Part shown: in pieces, positions 23,806 through 35,300 of the stretch
Layout: the number at the start of each line of letters is the position of its first letter
Numbering within the stretch: the first letter of the stretch is position 1
Source of the DNA: Mikania micrantha
Lineage: Eukaryota; Streptophyta; Magnoliopsida; Asterales; Asteraceae
DNA length: 64,000 bases
Direction: 5' to 3'
NCBI GenBank assembly: GCA_009363875.1
Contig: CM018695.1
Coordinates: 12,744,755 to 12,808,754, forward strand
Notes under the pieces: generated by a model
Database searches by the model: none
The model's input: only the letters and a program-made list of their open reading frames with translations
What the model was told of the DNA's origin: nothing
Made by a program: the position numbers and the translations under genes

Positions 23806-25159
23806 AAATTGCATACCTTTACAAATAATGGTTTGAATGTCATGCTTTTTGCGTTATGTTTTATTAATTCCTTTTCTTAAAAAAGTAACGTCACTTTGCC
23901 ATACCAAACTTATAAATAGTGTTTTTTTTTGACACGTAAACATCAAAAACTTGTTTTTATTAACACACGTGGGCTCTGGTTCTATCGTCATCTGGATGAC
24001 CTATCCATTTTCAAACGGGGACCCTCATTCATGATCCATTATGTCGCTATCATCGCTCATGTACACCATTTGTGTCCTTCCATCTTTGTGTTAAGATATG
24101 GGACGGGTGAGATTGATACAACTCCTAATACATGGAAAAGTTGTTGGAATTTATTGGACCACAATAATTATTCATGTATGTTATGAATAGGATTATGTAC
24201 ATTACGTTCTTGTTTTATGACGTAAGAGGATTACAACGAACAAAACATGGTCTAAAACAGAGCTAAAATGAATAAGATATCGATGTTAGAAGTTGTGTTC
24301 TGGAAAGGCATTGGCTCTGCATCAATCTTTCGGCACAGGGGTGCAAATTGTTGGTCTAATTCGGGTTGAATGGTTCGGGTTAACCCGACTCATTCGACTC
24401 TTCATTTATCTGATTTTGAATTCAATGGTTATTATTGAATCAAGAATTGGTTAGTAATTGTAAGCTATGAATTGGCTTTTTAGTGGCCCTGATTACAACT
24501 TTGGAACTCAGTACATAATATAAATAGAGGTTATGGTCTTTACTTTTTGGTTACACAATTTTCGAGCCCAAAGATAGCAACACACACATATACCTTGCTT
24601 AATTCGAAACATCCTAAAACAAATGATTCTTCCTTCTACATTTAAACACAATTTTGTTTCTGGAAATATTTTGGGTTTTGAGTTAACTCTGGTAGTACAC
24701 GATGCTACGGCTGTTGTACCCATGGATTCAGTCGGTTCATCTGATTGGCTCAAAATCTGTTTTAAAGAACCTTTGTTTAATAGATGTCCTCAGCCACCAA
24801 AATTGTTTATTTTCTACATTTTATTTATGTATACTTCTGATTCTAACTCTTATGAATCTAAAAGTTTTTTATTTATTTTCCTTCATTTTGGTTTATCTCC
24901 ATATTCTATATATATTACTTAATGTATTTTACTTCACGAATCCAAAAACTTTTTATTTATGTCATATAAAACGTTGCATGAACTCGTAGAACTTTTGTAG
25001 TTAAAATTTTAGTCTAAATTTTGGATTTGTGTAAACCTTGTTTTATGAAAAAACTGACTTGTTTTGTTTGGATTTCTTCTCTTGTTTTATAAATGACTAC
25101 TCAACGTGCTTTATTTTCAACAACTGTATGACCATTAGTTGTGGCTAATCATGTTGAAT
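23806..25159. other. No recognisable gene
   Basis: Two overlapping ORFs of 95-99 codons at 24623-24989 show no familiar motif. 24335-24420 (AGGGGTGCAAATTG... CGGGTTAACCCG) resembles one arm of the CCGAA-type foldback elements. Confidence 0.4.
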
Positions 25160-25790
25160 GAACCAAGAAGTTTTCTTGTTTGGACTTTAAAAGGTGGCAA
25201 ACAAAAGATGTTCTTTTACTTGATCACTTTGAACCTTGCAAGGTTCCTGACTGAATTCCCTCTCTCAATTATTGATGGTGATGTTCAATCATAAGCATCA
25301 TGGAGGCGTGGAAAAACTTGGAATACCTATGTTGTAACTATGTGTTGAATGATATGGTGGATGCATTGTACAATATTTGCTGCAACAAAACTGGTGGATG
25401 CATTGCATAATATTTGTTGCAACAAAACATCTAACCAAAGAATTATAGGAGTCGTTAGACAAAAAGTATAGAATAGATGATGCTCGAGCAAAGAAATTTG
25501 TGGTAGCATGTTTCTTGAACTATAAAATTATTGATACTAAAATTATGTTGAACCATGTCCAAGTTGTAGATGATACTAAGTGACATCCATTTTGAGGGGA
25601 TGACTCTCAGTAGACATTTCAAGTTACAACCATGATTAGAAGATTGCATGTAAGTTGGGTGGATTTCAAGAACTACCTAAAGCACAAAAGAAAGGAAATA
25701 ACGGTGGATGACAACATGTTGGCTCTGAAAATCATTCAAAAACACTCTGGTCTAAAAGAAAATATGGTGGAGCTTGGTCAATCTTGATGT
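25160..25790 (+). pseudogene. Ty1/Copia gag relic (UBN2-type)
   Basis: Scattered across frames are stretches like FKRWQTK, EAWKNLEYLCCNYVLND, DDARAKKFVV and WVDFKNYLKHKRKE, which are the usual landmarks of Copia gag. Multiple stops and frameshifts break it. Within it, GGTGGATGCATTG followed by AATATTTG and TGCAACAAAAC is duplicated in tandem (25360-25428). Confidence 0.7.
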
Positions 25791-26112
25791 GGGTACAAAA
25801 TGAAAAAAAAAGACTACAAAAGCAAGGGCAAGGTTTTGGACCTTAGGACAGAAAAATGTGGTGTGAAGAAATAGGTTGTGTAATCCCTAGTGTTTTTCAT
25901 TTAGAATTTTAATTGGAATGGTACTCAATTGTAATTAAATAAATTTCATGAATATTTCCTTTGATAATTGAATTCATAAACATACACATATTATAAGATA
26001 TGCACATATATACATACATAAAGATTATAGAAATCTTAAAACAATATTTAATAAATTAATTTGATTTTCATAAAATAAATCTTATTAAGATTTATGTAGA
26101 ACTTATTATGTA

Positions 26113-26148
<36 letters not shown>

Positions 26149-26222
26149 GTGTGTGTATGTATGTATACATAATAATATAAACTATATTGTGTTTCAACAT
26201 AAACTTTAATAAGATATAAAGT
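25791..26222. other. No gene; (TA)n at 26115-26146
   Basis: AT-rich spacer between the Copia relic and plastid-derived DNA. Confidence 0.5.
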
Positions 26223-26461
26223 GGAATTTGTGCTTGTGGAAATTATCGAGTAATCGGAGATGAAAAGGAAGACCCGCAATTTTGTGAACAATGCGGAGTC
26301 GAGTTTGTTGATTCTCGGATACGAAGATATCAAATGGGCTACATCAAACTCACATGCCCCGTAATGCATGTGTGGTATTTGAAACGTCTTCCTAGTTATA
26401 TTGTGAATCTTTAGATAAACCTCTTAACGAATTAGAAGACCTAGTATACTGCGGTGTGTGA
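26223..26461 (+). pseudogene. rpoC1: Nuclear plastid DNA: fragment of rpoC1
   Basis: The translation reads as the zinc-binding N-terminal region of the plastid RNA polymerase beta' subunit: ICACGNYRVIGDEKEDP, FCEQCGVEFVDSRIRRYQ, VWYLKRLPSY and LLDKPLNELE. It has no start or end, several substitutions (for example THVW changed to MHVW), and ends in a stop. It is a dead copy in nuclear DNA. In plastids rpoC1 sits in the large single-copy region, far from the trnI sequence that follows here, so the two pieces were joined during or after integration. Confidence 0.92.
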
Positions 26462-26490
26462 TTTGATCGAAATTCTGAATTTACATCTTC

Positions 26491-26919
26491 GAAATGAGAT
26501 GTGTCTATTTATCTATCTCTTGACTCGAAATGGGAGCAGGTTTGAAAAAGGATCTTAGAGTGTCTAGTGTTGGGCCAGGAGGGTCTCTTAATGCCTTCTT
26601 TTTTCTTCTCATCGGAGTTCTTTCACAAAGACTTGCCATGGTAAGGAAGAAGGGGGGAACATGCACACTTGGAGAGCGTAGTACAACGGAGAGTTGTATG
26701 CTGCGTTCGGGAAGGATGAATCGCTCCCGAAAAGGAATATATTGATTCTCTCCCAATTGGTTGGACCGTAGGTACGATGATTTACTTCACGGGCGAGGTT
26801 TCTGGTTCAAGTCCAGAATGGCCCAGCTGCGCCAGGGAAAAGAATAGAAGAAGCGTTTGACTCCTTCATGCATGCTCCACTTGGCTCGTGGGTTATAGCT
26901 CAGTTGGTAGAGCTCCGCT
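26491..26919 (+). pseudogene. Nuclear plastid DNA: trnI-GAU intron and 3' exon, spacer, start of trnA-UGC
   Basis: This matches my knowledge of the plastid inverted repeat: the end of the trnI intron including ycf68, the trnI 3' exon (about 26789-26825, box GGTTCAAGTCCAGAATGGCC), the trnI-trnA spacer, and the first ~30 bases of trnA (TAGCTCAGTTGGTAGAGCTC). It stops abruptly at a (TA)n run. Substitutions are few, so the transfer is fairly recent. Confidence 0.93.
26530..26745 (+). pseudogene. ycf68: ycf68 copy within plastid-derived DNA
   Basis: The 71-codon frame beginning MGAGLKKDLRVSS and ending MNRSRKGIY is the ycf68 ORF of the trnI intron. It is still open here, but this is nuclear DNA without a visible promoter, and ycf68 is doubtful as a protein-coding gene even in plastids. 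Confidence 0.9.
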
Positions 26920-27209
26920 ATATATATATCTGTTTTTTTGGATGCATGATACTATATAAACTATAGTTACCTTATAATAATAACATTTGATAAAAAGTAA
27001 AAGGTTTTATAAAATAATAAGAATGATAATATATATTATTTATAGATTCCTAATAAAAAGTTCCATAAGATTTTGTGAACTTAAACACATAAAATATTAT
27101 TAAGATTATATTAAAGGGTCAAAATGAAAAGTTAAAAAGCTAGTTTGTGAGAAAAAGGATTAAAGAACCAAAATGAAAACAATAGAAAGAGCAGGGACTA
27201 AATTGAAAA
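26920..27209. other. No recognisable feature
   Basis: AT-rich, starting with a short TA run at the plastid DNA junction. Nothing supported. Confidence 0.4.
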
Positions 27210-28150
27210 TTGTAGAATTTCCTACCCTTTTTCCCCGATCTACAGTTCGAACCCTATGGGTTCCGATTCAAATCTAAAAACGGGCAAAACATGATCCAAA
27301 AGTTGAAATTCGAACTACACCACGTTTGCCACTCAATCAATAACCTAATCATGCTAACAATTCTCAGAATAAGTTGAAATTACCGCTGGCATCCAACAAA
27401 TCGAAGGAAATCAAACACTAAATGGTAAAAACAATTAACATCCTATCAAATTGAATACACACATGCGATCGCAATTACTTTATGATGCTAAGGAACACAA
27501 AAACCCTATCCTAACTACTATGGATCTCCGAATCAAAGTCACGCCTCCAGTCGGACAGTGCTACGATCGAAACTCCAAAAATCTATAACAAATCAAGTAA
27601 TAAACCAAACCATTCAACTCGTTTAAATGTTAGGATCAAAAGCCTCATGATTCAGGGAACTCACAATTATTTGGTTAATTAAATTAGATTGACACCGAGT
27701 AAGGGTTTATAGGATTTGGAGGAAGCTATGCAAAAACAGGTTAAAACAATCTAGGAAACGAGACCGGTAGCGAACCACCCCTTTGGCCCAGCGGTAAGCG
27801 CCCACCAAACCAACGAGGGCGGCCTGTGTTCGAAACCCGGCCAGGGCACCCTTGGTCCGTTTTTTATTTATTTCTGCCATTTTTATCCAATATAAAAATT
27901 TTAAAAATGGTCACCATGTTGATAAGTGTAAGGCTCCTAGCAAGATCGTGCACCTATGACTAAGGATGATATAGGGATGGTAATAAAAAGGGAAAATTAC
28001 CAAAATGATCAATGTTGACCAAGAAATTACCAAAATAATCACACAGATTCCGGCGTCTAAGACTCCCATTTAGACGCCCATTTAGACGCCCATTTTGTGT
28101 ACTTTTTTACAACATACGGGCCCACATGTCGGCGGATTTGTCGGGGTGTC
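27210..28150 (+). repeat. Probable LTR remnant with tRNA-like module
   Basis: Its composition and order resemble the 5' part of the element 1 LTR. Around 27779-27852 is a tRNA-like block (GGCCCAGCGGTAAGCGCCC then GTGTTCGAAACCCGG) followed by a T-rich run. 28055-28095 holds a short tandem repeat of TTTAGACGCCCA. Element 2 starts directly after it and may have truncated it. The remnant call is inferential. Confidence 0.45.
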
Positions 28151-29244
28151 TGTAACATCAGTGCCGGAACCGTCACCGGAACAGTGATCGTAACAGTACG
28201 TGAACAGTAGTCAGGTACAAATCTTATGTAATTCAGTTTATTTCATGTTCATATCAAGTCTCAGTTTCATTACATACTATCAAAACAGTGAAGTCACAGT
28301 CATTTCAGAGAAATCAAATCAGAACCATGGTTCTTGAGTCAGATAATTATCTGGCAACACAGAATCATCATGTGATCTATTTGTTAGGATCTTATTATGT
28401 ATAAACGTATGTGAGGCCTTACAGGACAAAACAACACGAATATCGTTAAGTGAATGCTAAACCGACGGATTTTTCGTATAGGTGACGATCTGTACGAATA
28501 AATCTGAAATTTTAACGTTCTGAATGATATTCAATAATTAGAAAACAATATTGAAAAGTGTAGTTATCGTCGTATTTGATCGGGTGACGATTCGAACAAA
28601 TGCGCGCGATGACCGCGCGATTCGATTTAAACGTTAAATAAATATTTTTGTAAATGAAAAATTTAAAAGATATTTAGTTAATTTATTAGGAATCACAACC
28701 TAAAATAATTTTATGATTTCTATTTTTAAACCGAGTCGTTTCGTAATGAAAACGACGAGAGACCGGCGTTTTTACGCGAAACCACGCGAAACCGAACGAA
28801 CCCGAACGAAACCGGGTATTTTCCCCCACATTTATTGTGGCATTTATGGCCACACCAACCCACCAAACCAGCCCAACACTCCCATTTTCGTTCATATCCC
28901 TCTCTCTCTAACTTCTCTCTAGAACTCACCACTTCTCTCTAGGATTTCTTGTTCAAATCACCATCATTTTGGGGGATTTTGGTGTCAAAACAACCATCTC
29001 AACTTGTAGATCATAGAAGTACAGCAGATCTAAGCTTCCATCCATCCAAATCGAGGTAAAATCGTGTTTAAGTTGCGGTTTTAGGGTTTGAAAACCCTAG
29101 AATCGACCTTCCTCTTGAAACCGACTAAAACTCTTCGAAACTTTAGGGGAACACCACCATAAACATGTAGGAACTTGTTGTGTACCTTAGGTTAGCCAAT
29201 AGATCGAAGAACCACGGCTACCTTTGCTCGAAACCATCTCGGCC

Positions 29245-29660
29245 GAATGACAGGCACAGCTCGGCGAATGGCTCTACACCCCTCCCTCATTCGCCGAATG
29301 ACTCCCCACCAACCCAATAGCTCATTCGCCGAATGGTTCTAGCCTAACCTACTCCCCTTCGCCGAATGAGTCCTCATTCGACCGACTGAGGGTCAGTCGC
29401 CCATTAGCTCATTCGACCGGCCATGTTCTTTCGGCCAACCATCATTCGACCAGTCACATTCTTCCAGACTCCTTCGGCCACCACCAATACGGCCAAGCAG
29501 ACCCATTCGATCGACCATTTTCCATTCGCCATATCCCATCATTCGCAGATCAAGGTCATTCGAACACACCCTCCTTCGGCATTCAGTCGACCAACCCATT
29601 CGGCCCCATTGTTTCAGCATGTTCCCATTCGGCTACAACCATTCGGGCCAACCTTCATTT
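29245..29660 (+). repeat. Cluster of CATTCG/CGAATG palindromes in the LTR
   Basis: The word CATTCGCCGAATG, a perfect inverted repeat around one C, occurs at 29288 and 29323. Many partial versions (CATTCGACCG, TTCGGCC, GGCGAATG, CCGAATGA) fill 400 bp that is far more GC-rich than its surroundings. The cluster is repeated in the 3' LTR at 38150-38566. Confidence 0.8.
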
Positions 29661-30410
29661 GATGATCAGAATGGTCTGGTCACGAGCATCAGGGTTGGCT
29701 AGGGTTAGGACCGCATGGTTTCATGCATGAGGATGATTAAATGTACGGGAGTGCATAGAGAATGATCTTGTGTGTGTGCATGGAATTTTGTTAGGGTTCC
29801 ATTTCATGTACACACATGAAGCTCATATAAGGATTTACACATTGAGTAACAAGAAGGCATGGGTTGTAGTTCTCGAAAACAAAGGGATACTTAAATACAC
29901 TAACATCTTTGGGAATCAAAATGATAAACTAAGGCGATGGATGTTGATTTAGTTCTTAACCTCTAGCCTTAGAAAAAAAAAAAAGAGCTACAAAAGACAT
30001 ATAACTAACTTAGATGGTTTTCATAAACTATTGAGATCTAGTTAATCGAGAAACTAACATGAACTCGTTTAGAAATTTAAAGACTAGTCATGGGTCAAGG
30101 GTTGACCCAATGGGCTTAACCTAGGCCCAATCAACTTTAGACTTTACGCCTTATTAACTAAATGATACTTTTATTAAAAGAAATGATTTGTAAACTTATT
30201 AAGTCACAATAAATAATGTTTTTCCTAAAATCTTTTAATATAAAATGGAATGACTTAAAAATGTTTAATTGAAGACTTGTGATTAATAATGAGGGATAAA
30301 GGGGTTACTAATGGGTAATATCCTAGACTAGATAGAGCGAGTCTAGAAACACACTAGTAACCTAGGACACTTAGTTGCACACCGAGACCAAACCCTAGAT
30401 ACGACGATTA

Positions 30411-30420
30411 CTATATATAC
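30411..30420 (+). promoter_or_regulatory. TATA box of element 2 LTR
   Basis: CTATATATAC, 101 bp upstream of a perfect 5' splice-site consensus. Predicted initiation near 30445. The same motif is present in the 3' LTR. Confidence 0.6.
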
Positions 30421-30521
30421 TCATCGTATGTGAATTCTTTTAAAACAACTCAGGAACCGAAGATACTTAAGCTAAAACAACGAGTGCGCATTTTGTGGTA
30501 ATTCAGTACAAAGCAACACAG

Positions 30522-31826
30522 GTGAGTTCATTGCCCCTTTTCTAAACATTTTTGTTTTAAAACGCGGGGCTGAGAAGCATGCGTAAACTGTTTTATTTAA
30601 ACTGTTTATTTAAATGCTTTTATTTATTATATGTTTACATATATATGTTTGTTGATACTCTTAGACTCCTGTCTAAGAAATTATTAAACATATCAAGTTA
30701 TCAGTTGAATTTAAGTACTCTTTTGAGTAATACCTTAAATCTAAATTCTAAATCAACCCTTAGTCCATCAAGTTCAAATTCAAGAATCTAAATTCAAAGT
30801 GAAATCAAATGAACATAATCAAGAGATCATATTCAAGGGAATCATAACTCAGTGTGTGATCTGAGACCCAAGAATCATAATCAAATCAATTATCATTGAA
30901 AATCATGGGAATTCAAAGAATCAAGAGACTCAGGAAATCAGAAATCATAAATGTGTGTGAATCATTGAACTAATGAAATCATTATGATCTAATGAATTCA
31001 TTAATACTCATGTTAAGGTGGATGTCAGTTGTATATGGAATCAAGATCACGTGTAACACACATATAAAGTCCCACTCAGAAGCAGAAGACCTTTGGGTCA
31101 GGCTGTAACGGGCAATAACGTGAACTATCAAATGATCATTATCAATGTCAAAATCAAGAGAATCAAGAGATCAAGAATCACAGGATATCCTTAAAGTCCC
31201 CGCTTGTACAGAAGACCTTTGGGTCAAGCTGTAAGGGCAAAACATTAAAGTCCCCGCGTGTACAGAAGACCTTTGGGTCAAGCTGTAAGGGCAAACACTA
31301 AAATCCCGCTCAGTTCAGGTGTACTCCTTGTGAGTTATGCCTGACATGGGTCACGTGTGAGAGGTTACAACTTGGACAACCACCAACAACTAAGTCCAAT
31401 TGATTGAGTAAAATTACACTCAATCATCATGTCTTAGTTGTACTTAAATGTTTTATTTAATTATTTAATTAAATATTTGACATTTTACTATTATCACTGA
31501 CTTTTGGGAAATCCTTTATCTACGATCAAAATCAAGAGGATCAAAGGCAAATCAGGTTTCAAAATCATAATCAAATTCAGAGGTTGGGTAAAAATGCTTA
31601 ATTATCATTAACAACAGTGTCATATGCATATTAGTATGTGGTGGGATAGCGTCTGGGCTTGACCCTTTCGTGATTCCCTATATATAAGCATACCGATGTG
31701 GATATTACATGTGGAGTTAATGAGGTTAGGGTCTTTACCAAAAGAGGTTTTCAAGTCATTTTCAAATCATAAAACTACATGAACTCACCAACCATGTGTT
31801 GACTTGATTTTTGCATGACTTCTCAG
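30522..31826 (+). other. Putative intron within the LTR (element 2)
   Basis: The donor ACACAG|GTGAGT is a textbook plant 5' splice site, followed by GCCCCTTTT. The acceptor GACTTCTCAG|G is preceded by CACCAACCATGTGTTGAC. Both blocks align with those of elements 1 and 3. Removal of 1.3 kb of R-U5 from the genomic RNA would delete sequence needed for LTR duplication, so spliced RNA would serve only for translation. Inference from motifs. Confidence 0.5.
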
Positions 31827-32181
31827 GTGACGAACAGGTCAACTAAGGAGTTATTCCTTTTTGGATTAGGACTTCAGATAGAAGACTTAGCATTTTGGAC
31901 CTGCATATTTTGAAGACATCATTATACAACTTATTTTGTATATCTTGTGTAAATACAAGATAGAAATATATGATGTTAATGGTAGATTTACATTGTTAAA
32001 TTATGAACAATACTGATGTAATTTAACTTTGTAATTCTATTATATTTAGCATTTCTCATTTGTATCATGTGCAATGTAAACAATCTGATCATCACGATTA
32101 TCACTCACGATATCGCGCCCCGGGAACCTTCCGCCCGACGGGACAACCGATCCTATCCCGCCGGCTCGGGGTGTGACAGAT

Positions 32182-32195
32182 TGGTATCAGAGCCA
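32182..32195 (+). other. Primer-binding site, initiator tRNA-Met
   Basis: TGGTATCAGAGCCA is complementary to the 3' end of plant initiator tRNA-Met and starts 3 bp after the LTR. Confidence 0.95.
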
Positions 32196-32351
32196 TGTTA
32201 TAGAGAAATATAGGTCATTTATTTAAACGGTTTGGCCTAGACTATAACCTAGGGACCCTGCATGTAGAGAACTTAAGATTTAAGACTTATTGCATTATGT
32301 CTTCTGCATTCGATCATTGCACTAACCAATATTACTTTGGTTATGATCAGA

Positions 32352-35300
32352 ATGCCGCCGCGAAGACAGACTCCCTCGTTACCACCTCATGGTTTGGCTC
32401 CACATTCCTCGACACCATCACCAGCTGACTCACCGCCGCCACCTCCTCCACCGCCGCCTCCTCCTCCTCCACTGCTAACCCAAGCATCTGGGTCAGGCAC
32501 AACACCTGCCTTGGATCCTGCAACTATCGCTCTGGTGACGTTACTGAGTAGCCAGATGACAAATCAGATGAAAGAAGCCATACCGGAGATGTTCCTTCGT
32601 CTTCGTAATGAAATCCTCAACACTGGCAACATATCAGGAGAAGCCAGTGGAAATACTGGAGATTCATCTCATTACTCCTACAAGTCTTTTGTAGGATGTA
32701 AACCACCCAGCTTCAGTGGGTCTGAAGGTGTCGTTGGATTAATCTAATGGATTGAGAAGATCGAGACAACCCTGGACCTCTGCAGCTGTCCAGAGCACCA
32801 CAAAGTCCGCTACTCATCTGGAACATTCAACAAGCGGGCTCTGACCTGGTGGAATGGTCAGATCAACGCCCGAGGAAGAGAAGAAGCTATGGGCATGTCA
32901 TGGGAAGACTTCAAGGCATTACTGAGAACAGAATTCTGCCCCAAGAATGAGCTGCAGAAGCTGGAAGTTGAGCTGTCCAACCATGTGATGAAAGGGGCTG
33001 ATCACATGGGGTATACTACTCGTTACCACGAGTTGGTTGCTTTGGTTCCAGACATGGTGCCAACTTTAGAAAAGAGGATAGACCGATATGTAGGTGGACT
33101 TCCCGCCTGCATACAGGGCATGGTTGTTTCAGCCAACCCTACTACTGTCGAGTCTGCAGTGAGACTGTCTGGAAAACTCACTGATATGATGGTTGCCTCG
33201 GGAGTTCTGAAGAAAGAGGCAGACACTGGCAAGAGAAAGGAAGAGTGTTCAAAGAAACCACAACATCAGCAACACCAGAAGAAGAAGCAGAAATTTATCA
33301 AGAATTACACCGTGGCTACTCCCCTGAACCAAGTAGCAGCAGCACAACAAAATGTGCCCAAGAGGCAGTATACTGGCCCACATCCTTTGTGTACTAAGTG
33401 CCAGTATCATCACAATGCTAACACTCCCTGCAGACAATGCACGGGGTGTGGAAGGAAGGGCCATTGGGTTCAGCAATGCCGGATGACACCTAACCCAGCA
33501 GTCAATAATGCTGCTCTAGCTCTCCCTCCACCAGTTAACCAGAACAACGGTGGATGCTTCAACTGTGGCGAACAAGGCCATTTTACAAAGAACTGCCCGA
33601 AGAAGACTCAACAAGCAGTTCAAACTCCTCGTGGAAGGGCTTTTGTTATTGGAGCACCAGCTGCACGCCAGGACCCAAATGTGGTCACTGGTACGTTTCT
33701 CTTACATGACTTTTATGCATCTGTTCTATTTGACACCGGTGCAGATCAGAGTTTTATCTCTGCCGATCTTGCATGCCAACTAGATTCCATAGAAGAACAG
33801 TTAGAGTCCCCTTATATTATAGAAGTAGCTAACGGAAAACAGATCACAGTTAGTACAATTTACAGAAATTGCCCATTGACACTTAATGGTCATACATTCT
33901 CTATCGACTTGATACCGATGGAGTTGGGTAGTTTCGACATCATTGTTGGAATGGATTGGCTTTCCTCTAACCGAGTGGAAGTTGTCTGTTCCGAAAAGCT
34001 ACTTCGAGTTCCATTGCCCGATGATCGCGTATTGGAAGTCAGAGGGGATCAAGCAAAACGAAGTGTCAAAATCATTTCCTGCATAAAGGCGCGTAAGTGT
34101 TTACAGAAGAAGTGTGTAGCTTTCCTGGCGCATGTAGTGGAAAAAGAGAAAGACAAGAAGAAGATACAAGACGTACCTGTAGTGAAAGAGTATCCAGAAG
34201 TATTTCCTGAAGACCTACCAGGTTTGCCACCTGCGCGACCGGTAGAGTTCCGAATCGATTTAGTTCCTGGAGCAACTCCTGTTGCTAAATCTCCTTATCG
34301 GCTAGCACCTTCGGAGATGCAGGAATTGTCGAACCAGTTGCAGGAGTTATTGGACAAGGGATTCATTAGACCGAGCTACTCGCCTTGGGGAGCTCCGGTC
34401 TTGTTCGTGAAGAAGAAAGACGGATCGTTTAGAATGTGTATCGACTATCGAGAGCTGAACAAGTTGACTATCAAGAACCGGTACCCATTGCCGAGGATTG
34501 ATGATTTGTTTGACCAACTGCAAGGAGCTCAGTATTTCTCAAAGATTGATCTACGGTCCGGTTATCATCAGCTCAGAGTTCAAGATGAAGACATACCGAA
34601 AACGGCTTTCCGAACCAGATACGGGCATTACGAATTCATGGTGATGCCTTTCGGATTGACAAACGCACCAGCGGTTTTCATGGACCTCATGAACCGAGTG
34701 TGCAAGCCGTATCTGGATCAGTTTGTCATTGTATTCATTGATGACATACTGATTTATTCCAAGAGCAAAGCAGAGCACGAGCAACATCTCAGGAAGATCT
34801 TGGAACTGTTGAAAGAAAAGAAACTTTATGCCAAATTCTCAAAATGTGAATTTTGGCTAAGAGAGGTTCAGTTTCTTGGTCATGTAATCAACAGCGAGGG
34901 AATACACGTGGATCCCGCCAAGATTGAAGCGATAAAGAACTGGGATACTCCGAAGACACCGACGGAGATACGGTCTTTTCTGGGATTGGCAGGTTATTAT
35001 AGAAGGTTCATCTCGAACTTTTCTAAGATAGCTTTGCCTCTCACTAAGTTAACCCAGAAAAGTGAACCGTTTGTCTGGAAACAGAAACAAGAAGATGCCT
35101 TTCAGACGCTGAAACAGAAGCTATGTAATGCTCCGATCCTATCTCTCCCAGAAGGATGTGATGACTTTGTTGTTTACTGTGATGCATCTCATCAGGGACT
35201 TGGTTGCGTACTAATGCAACGGGACAAAGTGATCGCTTATGCATCAAGACAGTTGAAAGTTCATGAGAAGAACTACACTACTCATGATCTTGAACTGGGA

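Larger units (their letters stand above)
28151..32178 (+). repeat. 5' LTR of element 2 (4.03 kb)
   Basis: Starts TGTAACATCAGTGCCGG, ends GGGGTGTGACA, and is followed by the primer site. Unusually long for a chromovirus. TATA box at 30411 implies a U3 of about 2.3 kb. CpG palindromes at 29245-29660 and a putative intron are listed separately. Confidence 0.95.

Noticed and set aside
24623..24989. Small protein gene of 95-99 codons
   Set aside because: Two overlapping frames of similar length, AT-rich hydrophobic translation, and no recognisable domain or splice context.
26530..26745. An active nuclear gene for a 71-residue protein
   Set aside because: It is the plastid ycf68 frame inside plastid-derived DNA with trnI and trnA sequence on both sides.
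26891..26919. Start of a nuclear tRNA-Ala gene
   Set aside because: It is the truncated plastid trnA-UGC 5' exon and stops at a TA repeat.
29393..29662. ORFs in both strands of the element 2 LTR and their copies near 38314-38568
   Set aside because: They overlie the CATTCG palindrome field within an LTR and occur on both strands.
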